Counted from the first letter of the stretch, positions 32,976 through 45,160 are shown. The stretch: DNA of 64,000 nucleotides from Aculops lycopersici (GCA_015350385.1 WNKI01000001.1:2172015-2236014); one strand, 5' to 3'. Numbers and translations: made by a program. Notes: generated by a model from the letters alone, not told the origin.

Positions 32976-34925
32976 TTTTTCTCACTCACTCACTCTACAT
33001 TTTGCTGTAAAAATTGGTGGCTGGAGAATTGCAGATTCATTCATGATTTTGTACGCACATTTCCCAAATAGAAATAAACCCGAATGAATGACCGTCAAAT
33101 TGCAGGCGTGCAGACAACACTACCTTCTTACCTGGGACCCAAATGTTACCTGCAGACAGTTTCCGAATCCCATCAAGTCGCGCTCTCTCTCTCTCTTCTC
33201 CTGCTTGTTGGTCGGCCGATCGGTCGATCAATCGATCGATCAATTGAGTGTCTAGTTAGTGCTTGTTGGCAACGGACACTTCCTCCCTTATCATTGTAGA
33301 CTTGTAAACTTCCATGGGACATCCACAAAATTTAGCAGCACCCACGCGGTTGACAGTGAGAGAAAGCAAAAAAAAACACTACTACGACTATCGTCATGCG
33401 CTCGCCTGTTCCAATGTTAACCGCATAATCCCAATCAATTCAGGGTTCAGGTGAGTCCGTGCGCCTTTCATTCATTCACTCACTCAATCGGCCAAAGAAA
33501 GGAGATGGCCTCTGCTGATCACTTCCGGTGCTTCACATCGCCGCCGCCGCCGCCATTGGATCAACGGGTGGCTTTTCTGCACTGGTGGCGAAATCGTTTC
33601 GACCTTGGCGGGCGAAAGTGTCGTAGCCACTATTATATTATCAACGTTGCCCCTCTGCTCGCTTTTGTCGTGTTTACTCCTAACGTTTGTTGTGTGTTTC
33701 TGTCTATCCGCTCGCCTCTCTGTCTGACTCTCGCTCGCTGTTGTCCTTTTAGTCTGTTGCGCGTTTGCTCTCAAAGCCTGAGTTATTTCCACCGTTGCTT
33801 GCTCTCAAGTGGCTGCCGGATAATCAGCGATCAATTGATCATCATCATCCTGCTGCTTTTGCTGCTACTACCACTTGGCCGGTATCGGATATTCCCCTAA
33901 CACCAGCTGAGAGTTTCTCTATCTGTTTTTACCTTGGCTCCCGTTGAGCAAATTCAGCTGCCAGGTAAATTTTTCCAGCTAAGTGAGTGCCGGTCGATGC
34001 CACAGCAGCTCAGGTGATTTTTAGGTCATCCTCATTTCAAGGTTTACCATGTAAACTTTGGCCACTTGAACGCAGCGGTCGAATAACGCTGCAGACTATA
34101 AGTGGCCAGAGTGTAGAAACGTGCAAAGACAAGAGGCGAGAGACAAACATAAAACTGAAAGGCAAACTAACAGTAAACGTAAATCAATGGAGGGGGCCAC
34201 CAGAACCAGTTGGCGCTCTTTCACTAGCTCTCTTGCCGTTAGCACTAAAAATACAATCGACCCAATAGCATTGTGGGCTAATGATGTCTACTATCAAAAT
34301 TGCGCCAGTTGATTATTTGCTCCACTAGTAAGAGTGTTTTTTATCTCATTCCATGTGTCTGTGGCATCACAACCACTTGTTGCTCCACGAAACACGGGAA
34401 CTTTCGCTGATTGGCTATCTAAATCAGCGGCCGCGTCACGTAGCCACAACAAATAATTTGACAATAGCTAAGTCGGCGGTGGTTTTTTGTCTCTCGTCGT
34501 GGTTGTGGTTGTTGCTGTTAGCATCCTGTCGTGGCGCTTGCTAGCGCCACTGCCACCGCCACCGCCACCGGTGTCGCAAAGAGGAAAAGTGGCTGCTACT
34601 CTCCGTGTCGAATGAAAGATGCGTGTGGCCTGCCTTCCAGGGACAGCAGCAATGGGAGCGGCAGCCGAGAGGCACAACCACCGAGTCAGTGAGAGTCAAC
34701 AGCAACAGCAACGTCAATCATCGAGTGACGCCGAGGGGACGTCAAGCTAGCAAGTACTAGCTTGCCGAGCTCACGAAAGGAGCGAGAAGAAGCGACAGAG
34801 GAAAGCGTATCGCTGGTTTATGTTTACAATGTATTCTCTTCAAGCTGCACGTACAAATCGATTGAATCAACAAGTGAAACTAATACTTGAATTACTGGTG
34901 ATGATCTTATCGTTCTTTTTTTTTC

Positions 34926-34928
<3 letters not shown>

Positions 34929-34966
<38 letters not shown>
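34929..34966 (+). repeat. (CT)n microsatellite
   Basis: A pure CT run after a T-rich stretch. Confidence 0.9.
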
Positions 34967-34969
<3 letters not shown>

Positions 34970-35731
34970 GCTCACATGAATTGAGTTGAGTTCATTTTAG
35001 TTTTCATGCGGCTAACTAACCAACCAAGCAACCAACCGACCGACCGACCGACTAAACCAAGGCACGACGAAAACTTTCTTATTGTACGAGACCAACGTTC
35101 TCGTCGCGAGCTACACCCAACTGCTAGCCGGCCAATCTGATTGGAAAGCTTCAGCGGCTCGCTACAACCACAACCACAACCACGACAGTGGCGAGTCGAG
35201 TCGAGTCGAGTTGAGTTAATTAATGAGCCATTAATTGACAGCGCTGATCGTGGCGCGCACGCGGACACGTTGCTCACTTTGATGCACTCGCCGGCTTTAG
35301 CTTCAACTTTAACTTTAACTTTAACTCCGACTTCGATTCCTTCCACTCATTCGCTTTGGTTGGGGCAGCGGCGGCGCCAGCGCAACAAAAGTCTTTTCGC
35401 GTCTGGGTTACTAAAAGTCATATGACACAGCAACAGGCGACGACCACTTGTTGGGCCGCCTCAGTGGTAGTGGTAAATTAACACTTTCAATTTTCTCTGC
35501 TGCCTACTCTGGTAATGCTCACTTGAAGTACACAATCCAACTCGATTGGATCGGTGAATATGCACTCGCTCGCCCATAGCTCACAGTGTCGGGTCACTGT
35601 GATGGTCGTGCTCAAAGAGTAATCATTGAGTGAAAGTATCCGGTTCTTAAGCTAGTATTAAAGGCTAGTTGTTTTGGTTGTGATTATACATATTTGTGCT
35701 GATATATCTATACAAACATACCAAACTAGAT

Positions 35732-35800
35732 ATGACAGAACCACGAAACCAACGACGAGTCAGCGACGAGAAGAGGATCATGTGCCAGCTGAAGGATCAT
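35732..35800 (+). CDS. Possible short 5' coding exon
   Basis: An ATG opens exactly 23 codons (MTEPRNQRRVSDEKRIMCQL then KDH) ending at a good donor, CAT|GTGAGT, in phase 0. It is preceded by an A/T-rich leader unlike the surrounding GC-rich DNA. I could not identify a partner exon. A link to the Blimp-1-like gene is unproven, because that frame has an in-frame stop just before its own ATG. Confidence 0.25.
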
Positions 35801-37183
35801 GTGAGTAGCAGTTCAACTCGTTTATTCGTCAGTCATCAGTGGGTTTGTTACTGATATTATAATCATAATCATAATCACAATCATCTTTGCTACCATTATC
35901 TGGCCACCGAAATCAGATCGCCAAATTTCAATTCAACTGCTCTCAATGGTATAGACTATTTTATACCATTTAGTTTAGTTTTAGTGGCCAACAAGTTTGT
36001 ATCAATGTTGAGTGGCGGTGGGGTGGTGACGGCGCCGTTGTCGTGGCCATTTGAGACGACAGGAGCTAGCCGAGTGGCCAGATAAAGGAGAGGGATTGGC
36101 CATTACGACACAAGGAAACGCGGAGCAGCGTGACTACCTAGCGCCAGCTGCAACTCGCGCTCCATTTGCCGCCCAACTCTCTCGTTTTGGTTGCGATTGT
36201 CGATGCTACCTGGTGCAAAAGCGCTGCCGCCGCCGCCGCCGCAGCAACAGCGCAACCACCTTGCAAGCGACGAGCGAGCCACAAGTGGTTGACGAGCGAG
36301 CGCGAGCTAGCCACTTGTTGCGCTCGTTTCGCCGCGGCAAACGAGCGACACGTTGGTGGCGCTGTAATCGCTTCCAAACTCGCTTAGGAAAAAGGCCAGC
36401 AGCATCACACAACGATGAGTAAGTTTGGCATGCCGAAGTGTCCATCAAGTCGTGGTCATTTTGTGGCCACTGGAGGCAGAGGAAAGGTAAAGTGGCTGTT
36501 CGCCGAGAGTTCATTTGCCTCTCGCGCGGCTGGACGCGCTTCGGCAGAGTTCAAGTTCGCGCCGGCCATTATGTAATACTCTCCGGCTAGCTATTCTCTG
36601 GCCAGCAGTGCAAGTTTGAACTCTCGGCGGCGGCGGCGCCGCTTCCAACTTGTTGCCTCGGCCCTCGGCGACGCATCCTTTCGCTGGCCAATGTTACGTA
36701 GTGAGCGTCGCTTGGCCCATCGTTCCAGGTATTATTGCTGGGATAGGTTTCTAAAGTTAAAAAGCGAGTTTTTGCCACTCCGAGTCCCAGGAACTTGAAC
36801 TCGGCGTTGCCGCCGCCGCCGCCGCATTCTAAACTCAGCTAAACTCTAAAGTCGCTCGTTTCGGTTTAGGCGCACGACGCAGAAGGCGGCGACGGAATTG
36901 CAGTGGAAGTGTAATTGGCCAGTGCGAGTAAACAGGTACGACGACGACGACAACAACAACAGGTAGTTGGCGGCCACTCCACCGCGTTGGAGTTGCGCGC
37001 AGGTAAGTTTAAAGGCGCTTCAGCTTGTGGCTGAAGGCGCCGGCGAGCGCGCCGCCCGTCGCTCTCCGGCGCAACTCCAGAGTTCCAAACTCGCCAAGCC
37101 AAGCCATGCGTCACTCTTCACTTCACACAGGTGGCTGGCTGCTCTTACTCTTACGTGGATGTTATGTAATAGCGGCCAGCTTG

Positions 37184-37250
37184 CAGTGCCAGTGCCAGTG
37201 CCAGTGCCAGTGCCAGTGCCAGTGCCAGTGCCAGTGCCAGTGCCAGTGCC
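37184..37250 (+). repeat. (CAGTGC)n tandem hexamer, about 11 copies
   Basis: Perfect hexamer repeat, the longest ordered tandem array in the gene-poor region. It reads as Val-Pro, Cys-Gln or Ala-Leu repeats depending on frame and strand. Confidence 0.95.
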
Positions 37251-38224
37251 TGTGCCTCAAAGGCTGCGCTTGGCGGGGGGAGAGTTGAACAGGTAGCTTG
37301 GGTTTCGTTTGGGCAGCGAGCTTCGCCAGAAGTTGGCCTCAACGGCAACCACCGATAGAAGCAGCAGCAGCAACAACAACAACGACTGAGGTTATGCTGG
37401 GCGTTTCCAATGGCGAGCACGTTGCAGTTTGTCTCTCTGTTTTTCTTTCTCTCTCGCCTCCTCCGATCTCAGTGGCTGCATGGCAGAATCTGCGCTCCAA
37501 AGTGACTAGCTCGCTCACTAAAAGTTTTGCAGAATTTAGCTCACCTGCAACAAGTTGAACTGTTCACCTGGTTGTATGTGTGTGTGTGAGTAAATCTCTT
37601 TTTCTTTTCCACAAACTGCAGGTAAAAATCGCGTTGTTGCGCACGAGACGGCCAAAGGAGAAGTGGAAGTAGTAGAAAAGTTGAGCTGGTGGTTAAAGTA
37701 GTAGTAGTAGTAGTTGTAGTAGCAGTTGCTTTAGAGAGTTGGAGTTCAATGTCAATGAACTCGGCTCCTTCTCCTCCTCACCCACCAGCAAGCAGTGGGG
37801 AAGCGCGAGGAAAGTTGCGAGCCTATGACATGCAGGCCGGTCGGTGGCCAGGTAAGCGTCCAGCTTCGTTTCGTTGAGGTGTTTGCCGCAACTTTTCCCA
37901 AAGCAGCCACCAAAATAACAATAATCTCTCGCCGGCCGGGTTGGCGGCCGGTGAATCGGCAAAGCAGACGGGAAAAAAGTGGCAACTGCTCGAGATTTGA
38001 GTCGAGTTGCGCGTCTGGTGTGCAGTGGTTTTGTGCAATACGCGCCGCTGAGGATCAAATGCGCATCCCAATGAATCAGAGGTTTACTTTGCTTTACTCC
38101 ACTTTGCTAGTTTGCTCTAGTTGAGCTGAGCTCGGAAAAATCGAATCGCGCGAACCTCGCAACGCCGGCAACCAAGTCGCAACAGTCTTCCCGTTCTCAT
38201 GCTCAAGAAGGGGCCACGGCGACA

Positions 38225-38256
38225 CTATCGTCGTCGTCGTCGTCGTCGTCGTCGTG
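38225..38256 (+). repeat. (CGT)n trinucleotide tract
   Basis: About ten copies of CGT/GTC. Related GTA repeats occur at 37694-37720 and GCC/GGC runs at 36225-36242 and 38972-38988. Confidence 0.85.
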
Positions 38257-39362
38257 AATGTGGCTGCTTCACTCTGGTGCTTTACTCGCGCGCAACTAAA
38301 GCGCAGCGCCGAGCAACTAGAAAAGAACCCAACTTCCAGGTTAACGAACCGCTTGGGCAAACTCCCACACATTCAGTGGAAGGAGCAAGAGGCTGCTGTT
38401 TCTGTTGCCATTGCTTCGGGAAGCGCAGAGAGCCGACAGGATGAGCGCGCCGCGCGTGTGGGAATTGGCGGTGAGCGGACGGTCCGTGGCTCAGTGATGC
38501 GCGCGTGCTGCGTGCGCGCCGCACCAATAGTGCACCAGTAGCGCGCAACGGTATCGCATCGCATTGCTGTGTTTCGTTGAACACATTGACACATCAGCCG
38601 ATGGACTCAGCCGATCTGATACCAGCGGCAATGGAACAAGCGACAACAGAAGCAACAGTTGGTCGCATTAAAAAGCATCGCAATGCAACATGTCCAAGCG
38701 AAGGTGGCCTCTCGCTTGGGTGTGGGAGGAGGTTGATGACCGCTGCTGGTTGCGCGGTTTTCGGTGACAACACACGCAGAAGCATCGAGGAATAAAATTG
38801 CCTCGCGAGTTTGAGGGGGAGTAGGAGGAAACTAACTAACTGTTGCTCGTGCAGCTTTGCATCGAATGGTGGTTGCGCCAGATTGTGTCAGTTGGCGACC
38901 AGATTTTGATTTTGGTCAGTCCCGTTGCAAGATTTGGAGGAGACTTTTTTGCTCTCGATCAAATAGCAGCGGCGGCGGCGGCGGCGGCGTAACAGCATCT
39001 CCATTCTGGTTGCATTAGTTTGCATCAGGAAACGGTAACGTTCGTTAGTTCCGGCGCGAGGGCAACAAATGTCGCCGCCGCCGCCGCCGACCATGATATT
39101 GGTTACCGATTCAATTCCGAGTCTTGAAAACGCAACTCGTGATGCGGATAACGAGGATTGTTGCGTTTCTATCGCTGCCACAACAGCGTCTACAACTTGA
39201 CCGGAAGCGGCGGAAGTGGCGGCGGCGGCAAGCGGTGATGATTGCGACTCGGTCTTGTAACTCCTATTATATTTTTCTCTTCCCTTCTCTTTGGTCAACC
39301 TGAAAGTATCATGAGGTGAAGGTAAATGTGAACTCGTTGCAAAGTTAAGCTTTTCCTCCTTC

Positions 39363-39440
39363 CAAGGCGCTGAACTCGGGACACGAACCCACGGAGCTGA
39401 TGAGTTCACCAGCCAGACGATCACCTGGCCGCGCGCGTTA
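39363..39440 (-). other. tRNA-like B-box fragment
   Basis: On the minus strand a CTCATCA segment is followed by GTGGGTTCGTGTCCC, like the T-arm of a tRNA. The acceptor and D arms do not pair. It resembles a decayed tRNA or a SINE head. Confidence 0.3.
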
Positions 39441-41206
39441 CTGCCACTGCCACTGCCATTGCCCCAGCAAGCAAATAGTCTTCCGTGACTTCTGGAGCCT
39501 ATCGAGCTTGCAGTGTAGCTTGTAGTGTAACTTCGGTGGCTTGGGAGAAAAGACGCCGAGATGAGAGTGCAACGCGCAACGACCGGAGAAAACTCCAAGG
39601 GGAGGTTCAAAGAAGGGAAGAGTTCACCTGACCGCCGGGGAGCTCGTGTGTCCAGCTCGTCGTCGGCGGCGAGTGCATCCACGTTGTTCAAGTTGCGAGT
39701 ACAGCTTACAGGTGAAAAAAGGCGAGTTTACCTGAGAAGACTAATGCCTCCTCCTCCTCCTCCTCGTCGTCGTCCTGGAACGTTGCTAGCCGCGGAGACC
39801 GTCGACAAGATAGGGGGCAAACCTGACGTGAGCAAACTCGGCGTGAGCAATGCTCGATTTCGCTTTGGCCCTTGAACGCGTCCAAGGCCACGGGGTTCGC
39901 TTCACTTCGCTGGCTTGCTTGCTCTTTTCGCTCGCTCGCTCGCTCGCCGGTCAAACTCTCGCGCGCCGCCAGGTGAACTCTTGCTGTTGTCTTGTTGCGC
40001 GCGGTGCAAGTTCGTCGTTTCAAGAAGACGCAACGCAACGCAACGCAATGGTACGAGACAACAAGTGGTTTCTCAAGGCGCCATTTGTTGTTAGCGCATT
40101 CGCCGGCGAAAAAGCGAGTAGGAAGTGAACGAAACAACAGGTAGAATTCTGCGCGCAGCCGCCGCGACGCTCGCTGCAGAGTTCAACAAACATCCGAGTT
40201 CGTTTACCCCGACGGCCAAGCTCACGCCTCAAAGTCTTTACTTTCTAATATCCCTTTTCCCAGCTTCTCTCTCAACCTTCCTTCCTTGCTTCCCTCGCTT
40301 CCTTCCTCCCATTTTCGCGGTCGCGGTTGCCGTAGAATCAAAGTAGTTGGAGCTACTGTTGGCGTCGAGGCGTGCGAGCGAGCGAGCATCGCAACAACCT
40401 GTTGCAGCGGCGGCGGCGGCATTGTCGCTATTCCAGCAACACACTCGCTCGCACAGGTGAACGCGGCCGCCAAGCGAGCAAGCGAACGAGTCACTTTTTT
40501 CCCTTCGCTCGTTGGATTCACGTCGAGCGAAGGGATTTTGCATTGAGTTTTCAATGTAAAACCAAACACACACACACACACAATCCAGAATACCCCGTAG
40601 ACTCCATGGGATGTATTTTGCGCGCTCAACTGGTGGTTGTGCGCCTGGGCTGTTGCGCCGCCACGCATCCAATTGCGACCAGTTGGCGCATTCTGGCCCA
40701 TTCGCTAACTCAATCCACTATCCAAGATCCACTAGTTGTGCCATTCAATTCAACAGGCTTTCTGCTCACACGCACCGCGAACTTGGGATATCGTCGCCGC
40801 GATAGTCGAGCGACGAAGCACAACAATTGGCCACCTCATAGTAATCCAATTCTCTGAGGCAGAATCGAACATTCAAACAGAGGCACAAGCATCACGATGA
40901 ACTCAACTCTTGTTGCTCAGCCAGCACAATTCTAAGGTCAAGTTGAGAGTTGAAAGAGAGGGACAAGTAACTACTAGCCACTGGCAAGCAGCGACAACAA
41001 CAACAAACACATTTTGCCTTTCCTTTCCACTGTCAAACTAAAGCGAGAGCTCGACGAGACAACATCAAATGGGAGATCTGAGAATCATTTAAACACAACT
41101 TTTATACAGTAAAAACAATAGCATTTGAGACTCTAGAGACATATAGCGACTTACAAACACACAAGTATCAATCGACTAATACAACAAACACTAATTGTGA
41201 ACCAAA

Positions 41207-41734
41207 ATGGAGAAGCAACTTCCCCTCAAGAAGAGGAAGTCCTCGTTGGTTCCATCGCAAGCTAGCGTTTTAATTGCAAGCCAACTCAAGCATCATCTGA
41301 ATTTACTCAACCAGCATCAATTCCATCATCATCATCATCATCAACAACAGGAAAATCTTCTAACTAGTCGTCACAATTTAAAGTCAATCAATAATAATCA
41401 TCATCGAAGCCATCGACTTTCAATGACCGAGATCGGCGAGGACGAGGACCTAATTGAGGACGATGACGACGAGGACATTGGCGAGGAGGACGAAGATTTC
41501 GAGGAGGATATAATTGAAGATGATACACAACTTGAGGCACATGATCTAAGTATCAAGCCCTCGAATGGCAGCAGCGGCAATTCAAATGACGGTGGCAATA
41601 TGAGCAACAAGCTTAGCAAGCAGCACCAACCTATCATTTTAAACATTGGCAATCACAACAATAATAACTTGATTAGATTCTCAAGCGAATCAGCAACAAC
41701 AAAAACCACCAACTTACCTGCATCATCACCTACA

Positions 41735-41765
<31 letters not shown>

Positions 41766-43018
41766 CAACAACAACAACAACAATCATCAATGGTCTCACT
41801 CACCATCACCACCATCAACAACAACAAAATCAGAATCAGAACAATACTCATCGACCAAATAGTAATAACTCAAATGTTTATGAATCAATCAACAGGCGCC
41901 TGCAGCCAAACTCACAGCAAAACAATGACCACCTTATAATATCAACAACATCAAATGACAATCACAATGCAAATACTCACCCCAACAACAACAACAACAA
42001 CCACCACCTCCACCACCACCAGCAACAACTCAACCTGGACCTCAGCCACCTAAACCACCTGAACCATTTGAACCACCACAAAACTCAAACTTTGAACCTC
42101 AATTTAAGCAACCACCTAAACCACAACCACCACCATCAAGCGGATAGCACCACCACCACGATCACCAGTTGCAATGGCTTGTCGAGCGCCGGAAGTGGGC
42201 CGCACCAGTCGCCGACGGGAGGTCCGAGCGGAAGTCCAACGAGCTCAGGTATCAGTAGCATTGGAAGCCAGCCGAGGCGCGACAGTTTGACCACACAAAT
42301 CGGCAACCTTGCGCTCGAGGTGGATCCAAATTGCGGACTCACAACGCTGGCAAACATCTCACTGGCTCGCCTCTCAACCTCAACCACCTGCTCCACCGCA
42401 AGCTCGGCCAGCTCCTATGGAAGCTACCTAAGCAACCACCACCACCACCACGACCATCACCACAACAACCTCAACGGACACCATCATCACAACCACCACC
42501 ACCATCACCATCCAAGTGGCGCCTCGTCCAATGGACAAACGTCGCCCTCGAGCCACTCGAGCGGTAGATCGTCGCATTCAAGTGGCGCACTGTCGCCCTC
42601 GCTAACCGAACAAACCTCGCCCGGTGGCCATGCACGAGGTTACAGGTCGTTGCCTTATCCGCTAAAGAAGAAGGATGGTAAGATGCATTACGAGTGCAAT
42701 ATTTGTCTCAAAACCTTTGGCCAACTGTCAAATCTAAAGGTCCACCTGAGAACACACACTGGCGAGAGGCCGTTCCATTGCGATATCTGTACAAAGAGTT
42801 TCACACAATTGGCGCATCTTCAAAAGCATCATCTCGTGCACACTGGCGAGAAACCACATCAATGTGACATTTGCAATAAGAGATTTAGCTCTACAAGTAA
42901 CCTAAAGACACACTCTAGGTTACACTCACAATCGGGACAAACAACAATAGACACCACCACCTACTCCTCATCCAGACCGTCGCCTGCAACCCACTCGACG
43001 CTGATCAATGCTTGCTAA
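41207..43018 (+). CDS. Blimp-1-like: Blimp-1/PRDM1-type zinc-finger protein without visible PR domain, 603 aa
   Basis: Blimp-1 is a DNA-binding transcriptional repressor in development and differentiation. The protein starts at ATG 41207, fixed by an in-frame TGA three codons upstream. It has a short basic start, then an acidic patch (EDEDLIEDDDDEDIGEEDED) and a long Asn/His/Gln-rich low-complexity region. From about residue 480 it has SLPYPLKKKDGKMHYECNIC followed by three C2H2 fingers. Finger signatures FGQLSNLKVHLRTHTGERPF, FTQLAHLQKHHLVHTGEKPH and RFSSTSNLKTHSRLHS are those of PRDM1 fingers 1-3. Fingers 4 and 5 and the N-terminal PR/SET domain of the family are absent. A shorter isoform or lineage-specific loss would both fit. 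An AATAAA lies at 43284-43289. Confidence 0.85.
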
Positions 43019-43639
43019 GTTACCTGTAATGGCTAGCTTGCAGCTGATTGATAAATGATGAAACAAAAATAGATAACAAATGATGATATTAATTTATATA
43101 TAAAATTATAAACTTTATTAATTTATTCTCATCAGAATCAATATTCCAAGTTTTATTATTGAACAAACAAACAAGCGCGAAAGGATTACCTTGACCACTT
43201 GGATAAATAGATAAATAGACAGACAGTAGATAGATTAATTTATAAAAAGCTAACTTATAAATAGGAATACGAGAGGACGTTTGAATAAACTTGCTCTGGA
43301 TTCTGAGGATCCATATACTAACTTTAGAAAGACACTTGTTGCATAGTTGAGTTCACTTCTTTAAACTTTTTTCGTTCAACTTTCCACTTTTCATGTTTAG
43401 TTGATATATCAACTTGAATCGAGCCCCTTTCTTTCTCTGTACAGCGAGAGTTCCCAAAACTTTCCACTTCCGCCTGACATTTCAGTGCAGAGACATATGC
43501 GCATTCTTGCCATGATGCATAGCGCAAGAATGATTTTTAAAACTAGAGACGGCAACGCCACCTGGACGACCGGAAGGTAAAATGTTGGAAGAGTTTCATG
43601 AGATTGTGATTTTGAGCAGATAGTTTAATGGTACATTAA
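43019..43639. other. Blimp-1-like 3' UTR and intergenic DNA
   Basis: AT-rich, with an AATAAA at 43284-43289 for the plus-strand gene. No further gene. Confidence 0.6.
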
Positions 43640-45160
43640 TCATATAAAAACAGGACCCAATTCATCTGGCTCTTCAAACACGTCGTCCACAACTTGATCG
43701 TCGCCTTGGCAATCGTCGCTAAGCGATGATTGCTCCACATTCTCATAATGATGATCGTCGATTAGCTTGAGTTGTTGGATGAATAAAGCGGCCACCGCTC
43801 GGTGACAGAGGATATATTGTTCTAGTGTTTGCACCATCGCCATTCTCTGCTGGCGCATCTCACTAATTATGCTACATAAATTAAAATTTTGATCCAATTT
43901 TCCTCGGCGCAACAAGTTCCAAACGTAGTCTATGCAACAAATGGTTCCCGTTCGACCGCAACCGGCGCTGCAATGAACCAAAATCGGCTTGTCCTCTTCT
44001 GGTTGCACCTCACGCATTAGTCTCACCAGCTCGAGTATTGGACTGACCGAATTAGGAACACCATGGTCCGGCCAAGTGGTGTAGTGGAACTGGCAAACTG
44101 TTCTTTCCATCAAAACTTCACACTCATTCTCATCTAAAATGTCACCATTGATTTCCTGCAGGTGGTTGGGTGGTTTTTGGTTGCGTTCAGAATCATTTAT
44201 CAGATAATTCGTATTGTTCGCTGTTGCTTTTTGGAAGTTTGACCTACTCAAATTGTTCAGATTGTTGGCAGTCGGGTAATTATTGTTCAAATTTACGTTA
44301 TTACTGGTGTTGTAACTGGTAAATTTCTCATTGGATCCATTCACTTGTTGCTCCAATGTACCCATCGAATTGCAATCAATATCATTCTCGTTCAGCTTCC
44401 TGTCAAATTGATTAAAGAAATCTTTGCTATATGGTTGCTCTGTCGGTTGATGATGATTTTGGTCAGTAGGTGAGCCACTTTGTTTGTTACCTAAATATTT
44501 GATGGAAAATTTTCTAATTAAAAAGTCTGAATTGATTTGCTTAACTCTCGATAGAGTGACTTGGATTTTTCCATAACGAGAAGATGTGTTCAAATCCTCA
44601 GGCCAATATAATTGACACTTGGGCTTTCCTGATTCAATCTCATTGCAAGCCATAACTATTACCGAAACTCCGCACTCCCAAATCATGCGCCAAAAGTCAT
44701 TTAAAGTGCAAGGCAATGGACCTTGGCAAGCAATGTAGGCCCGTTGTGAGCCAGTTGGACCTCTTATGTAGTTTGCATTGATGTAATCACTTCCTGGCAG
44801 CTCTTCATAATTGTCACTAAGGACTACTCTCGTGTGACTAAATGGAATAATGTCCTTGTATCTATTCTTCTTGGCATTGTAATCCATCTCTCCATGAAGC
44901 AAATTTGCCTTGTCCTCCTTGAGGACATTTGAAAATTCTTTGAGCAACTTGAATTCGTTTGCATAGTCACAGTCTTTGGGATTCACTAGTTGGGATTCAT
45001 GATGCTCAAATCTATCTAGGTAGTTGGTGATGATTGACTTTAAAGATCTACTAAATGGCCTAATATCGCCATTCATTGTACTGGTGCTTCCTCCGCCAAT
45101 GATAACATCACAATTACCAGCCACCAATTGACTGCAACTATCCCTTTCCGACGAGATCAT
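43640..45160 (-). CDS. PTPN12-like: PEST-type non-receptor protein tyrosine phosphatase (PTPN12/18/22 group)
   Basis: This is a cytosolic tyrosine phosphatase. The N-terminal part (residues about 40-225) has DYANEFKLLKE, NRYKDIIPFSHTRVVL, DYINANYIRGPTGSQRAYIACQGPL as spaced motifs, and FWRMIWECGVSVIVM. These resemble the PTP-PEST group. The WPD loop is WPDHG at 363-367, the catalytic loop is HCSAGCGRTG with Cys397, and the Q-loop region is QTLEQYILCH. The C-terminus is short and lacks the long Pro/Glu/Ser/Thr-rich tail of PTP-PEST. Residues 224-342 form an Asn-rich block inside the domain, just before the WPD strand. It has intron-like ends: GTAACA at 44490 and TTTTAG at 44134. Removing it restores the usual spacing (KYL-D-ENECEV). 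Confidence 0.92.
   Translation of the reverse strand: MISSERDSCSQLVAGNCDVIIGGGSTSTMNGDIRPFSRSLKSIITNYLDRFEHHESQLVNPKDCDYANEFKLLKEFSNVLKEDKANLLHGEMDYNAKKNRYKDIIPFSHTRVVLSDNYEELPGSDYINANYIRGPTGSQRAYIACQGPLPCTLNDFWRMIWECGVSVIVMACNEIESGKPKCQLYWPEDLNTSSRYGKIQVTLSRVKQINSDFLIRKFSIKYLGNKQSGSPTDQNHHQPTEQPYSKDFFNQFDRKLNENDIDCNSMGTLEQQVNGSNEKFTSYNTSNNVNLNNNYPTANNLNNLSRSNFQKATANNTNYLINDSERNQKPPNHLQEINGDILDENECEVLMERTVCQFHYTTWPDHGVPNSVSPILELVRLMREVQPEEDKPILVHCSAGCGRTGTICCIDYVWNLLRRGKLDQNFNLCSIISEMRQQRMAMVQTLEQYILCHRAVAALFIQQLKLIDDHHYENVEQSSLSDDCQGDDQVVDDVFEEPDELGPVFI
44134..44490 (-). other. PTPN12-like: Candidate stop-free intron (exitron-like) in the phosphatase gene
   Basis: It is 357 nt, exactly 119 codons, beginning G|GTAACA and ending CATTTTAG|AT, phase 1 at both ends. 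The frame reads through it without a stop. Either it is spliced, or it codes for an Asn-rich insertion in the catalytic domain. Confidence 0.55.

Larger units (their letters stand above)
25333..41206. other. 15.9-kb gene-poor, GC-richer region upstream of the Blimp-1-like gene
   Basis: I find no supported coding gene. Frames here are short, open at TTG/GTG/CTG, or follow simple repeats. The region is visibly GC-richer than its surroundings. It is dense in simple repeats and in CAGGTA/CAGGTG words, many resembling 5' splice sites. It may be the regulatory and 5'-intronic landscape of the Blimp-1-like gene. Confidence 0.55.

Noticed and set aside
37025..37420. Frames through the (CAGTGC)n repeat on both strands
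   Set aside because: All frames stay open because the hexamer lacks stops; they are artefacts.
38888..39691. 267-codon minus-strand frame
   Set aside because: It opens at TTG, has mixed low-complexity composition, and reads through a tRNA-like B-box segment. No domain is recognisable.
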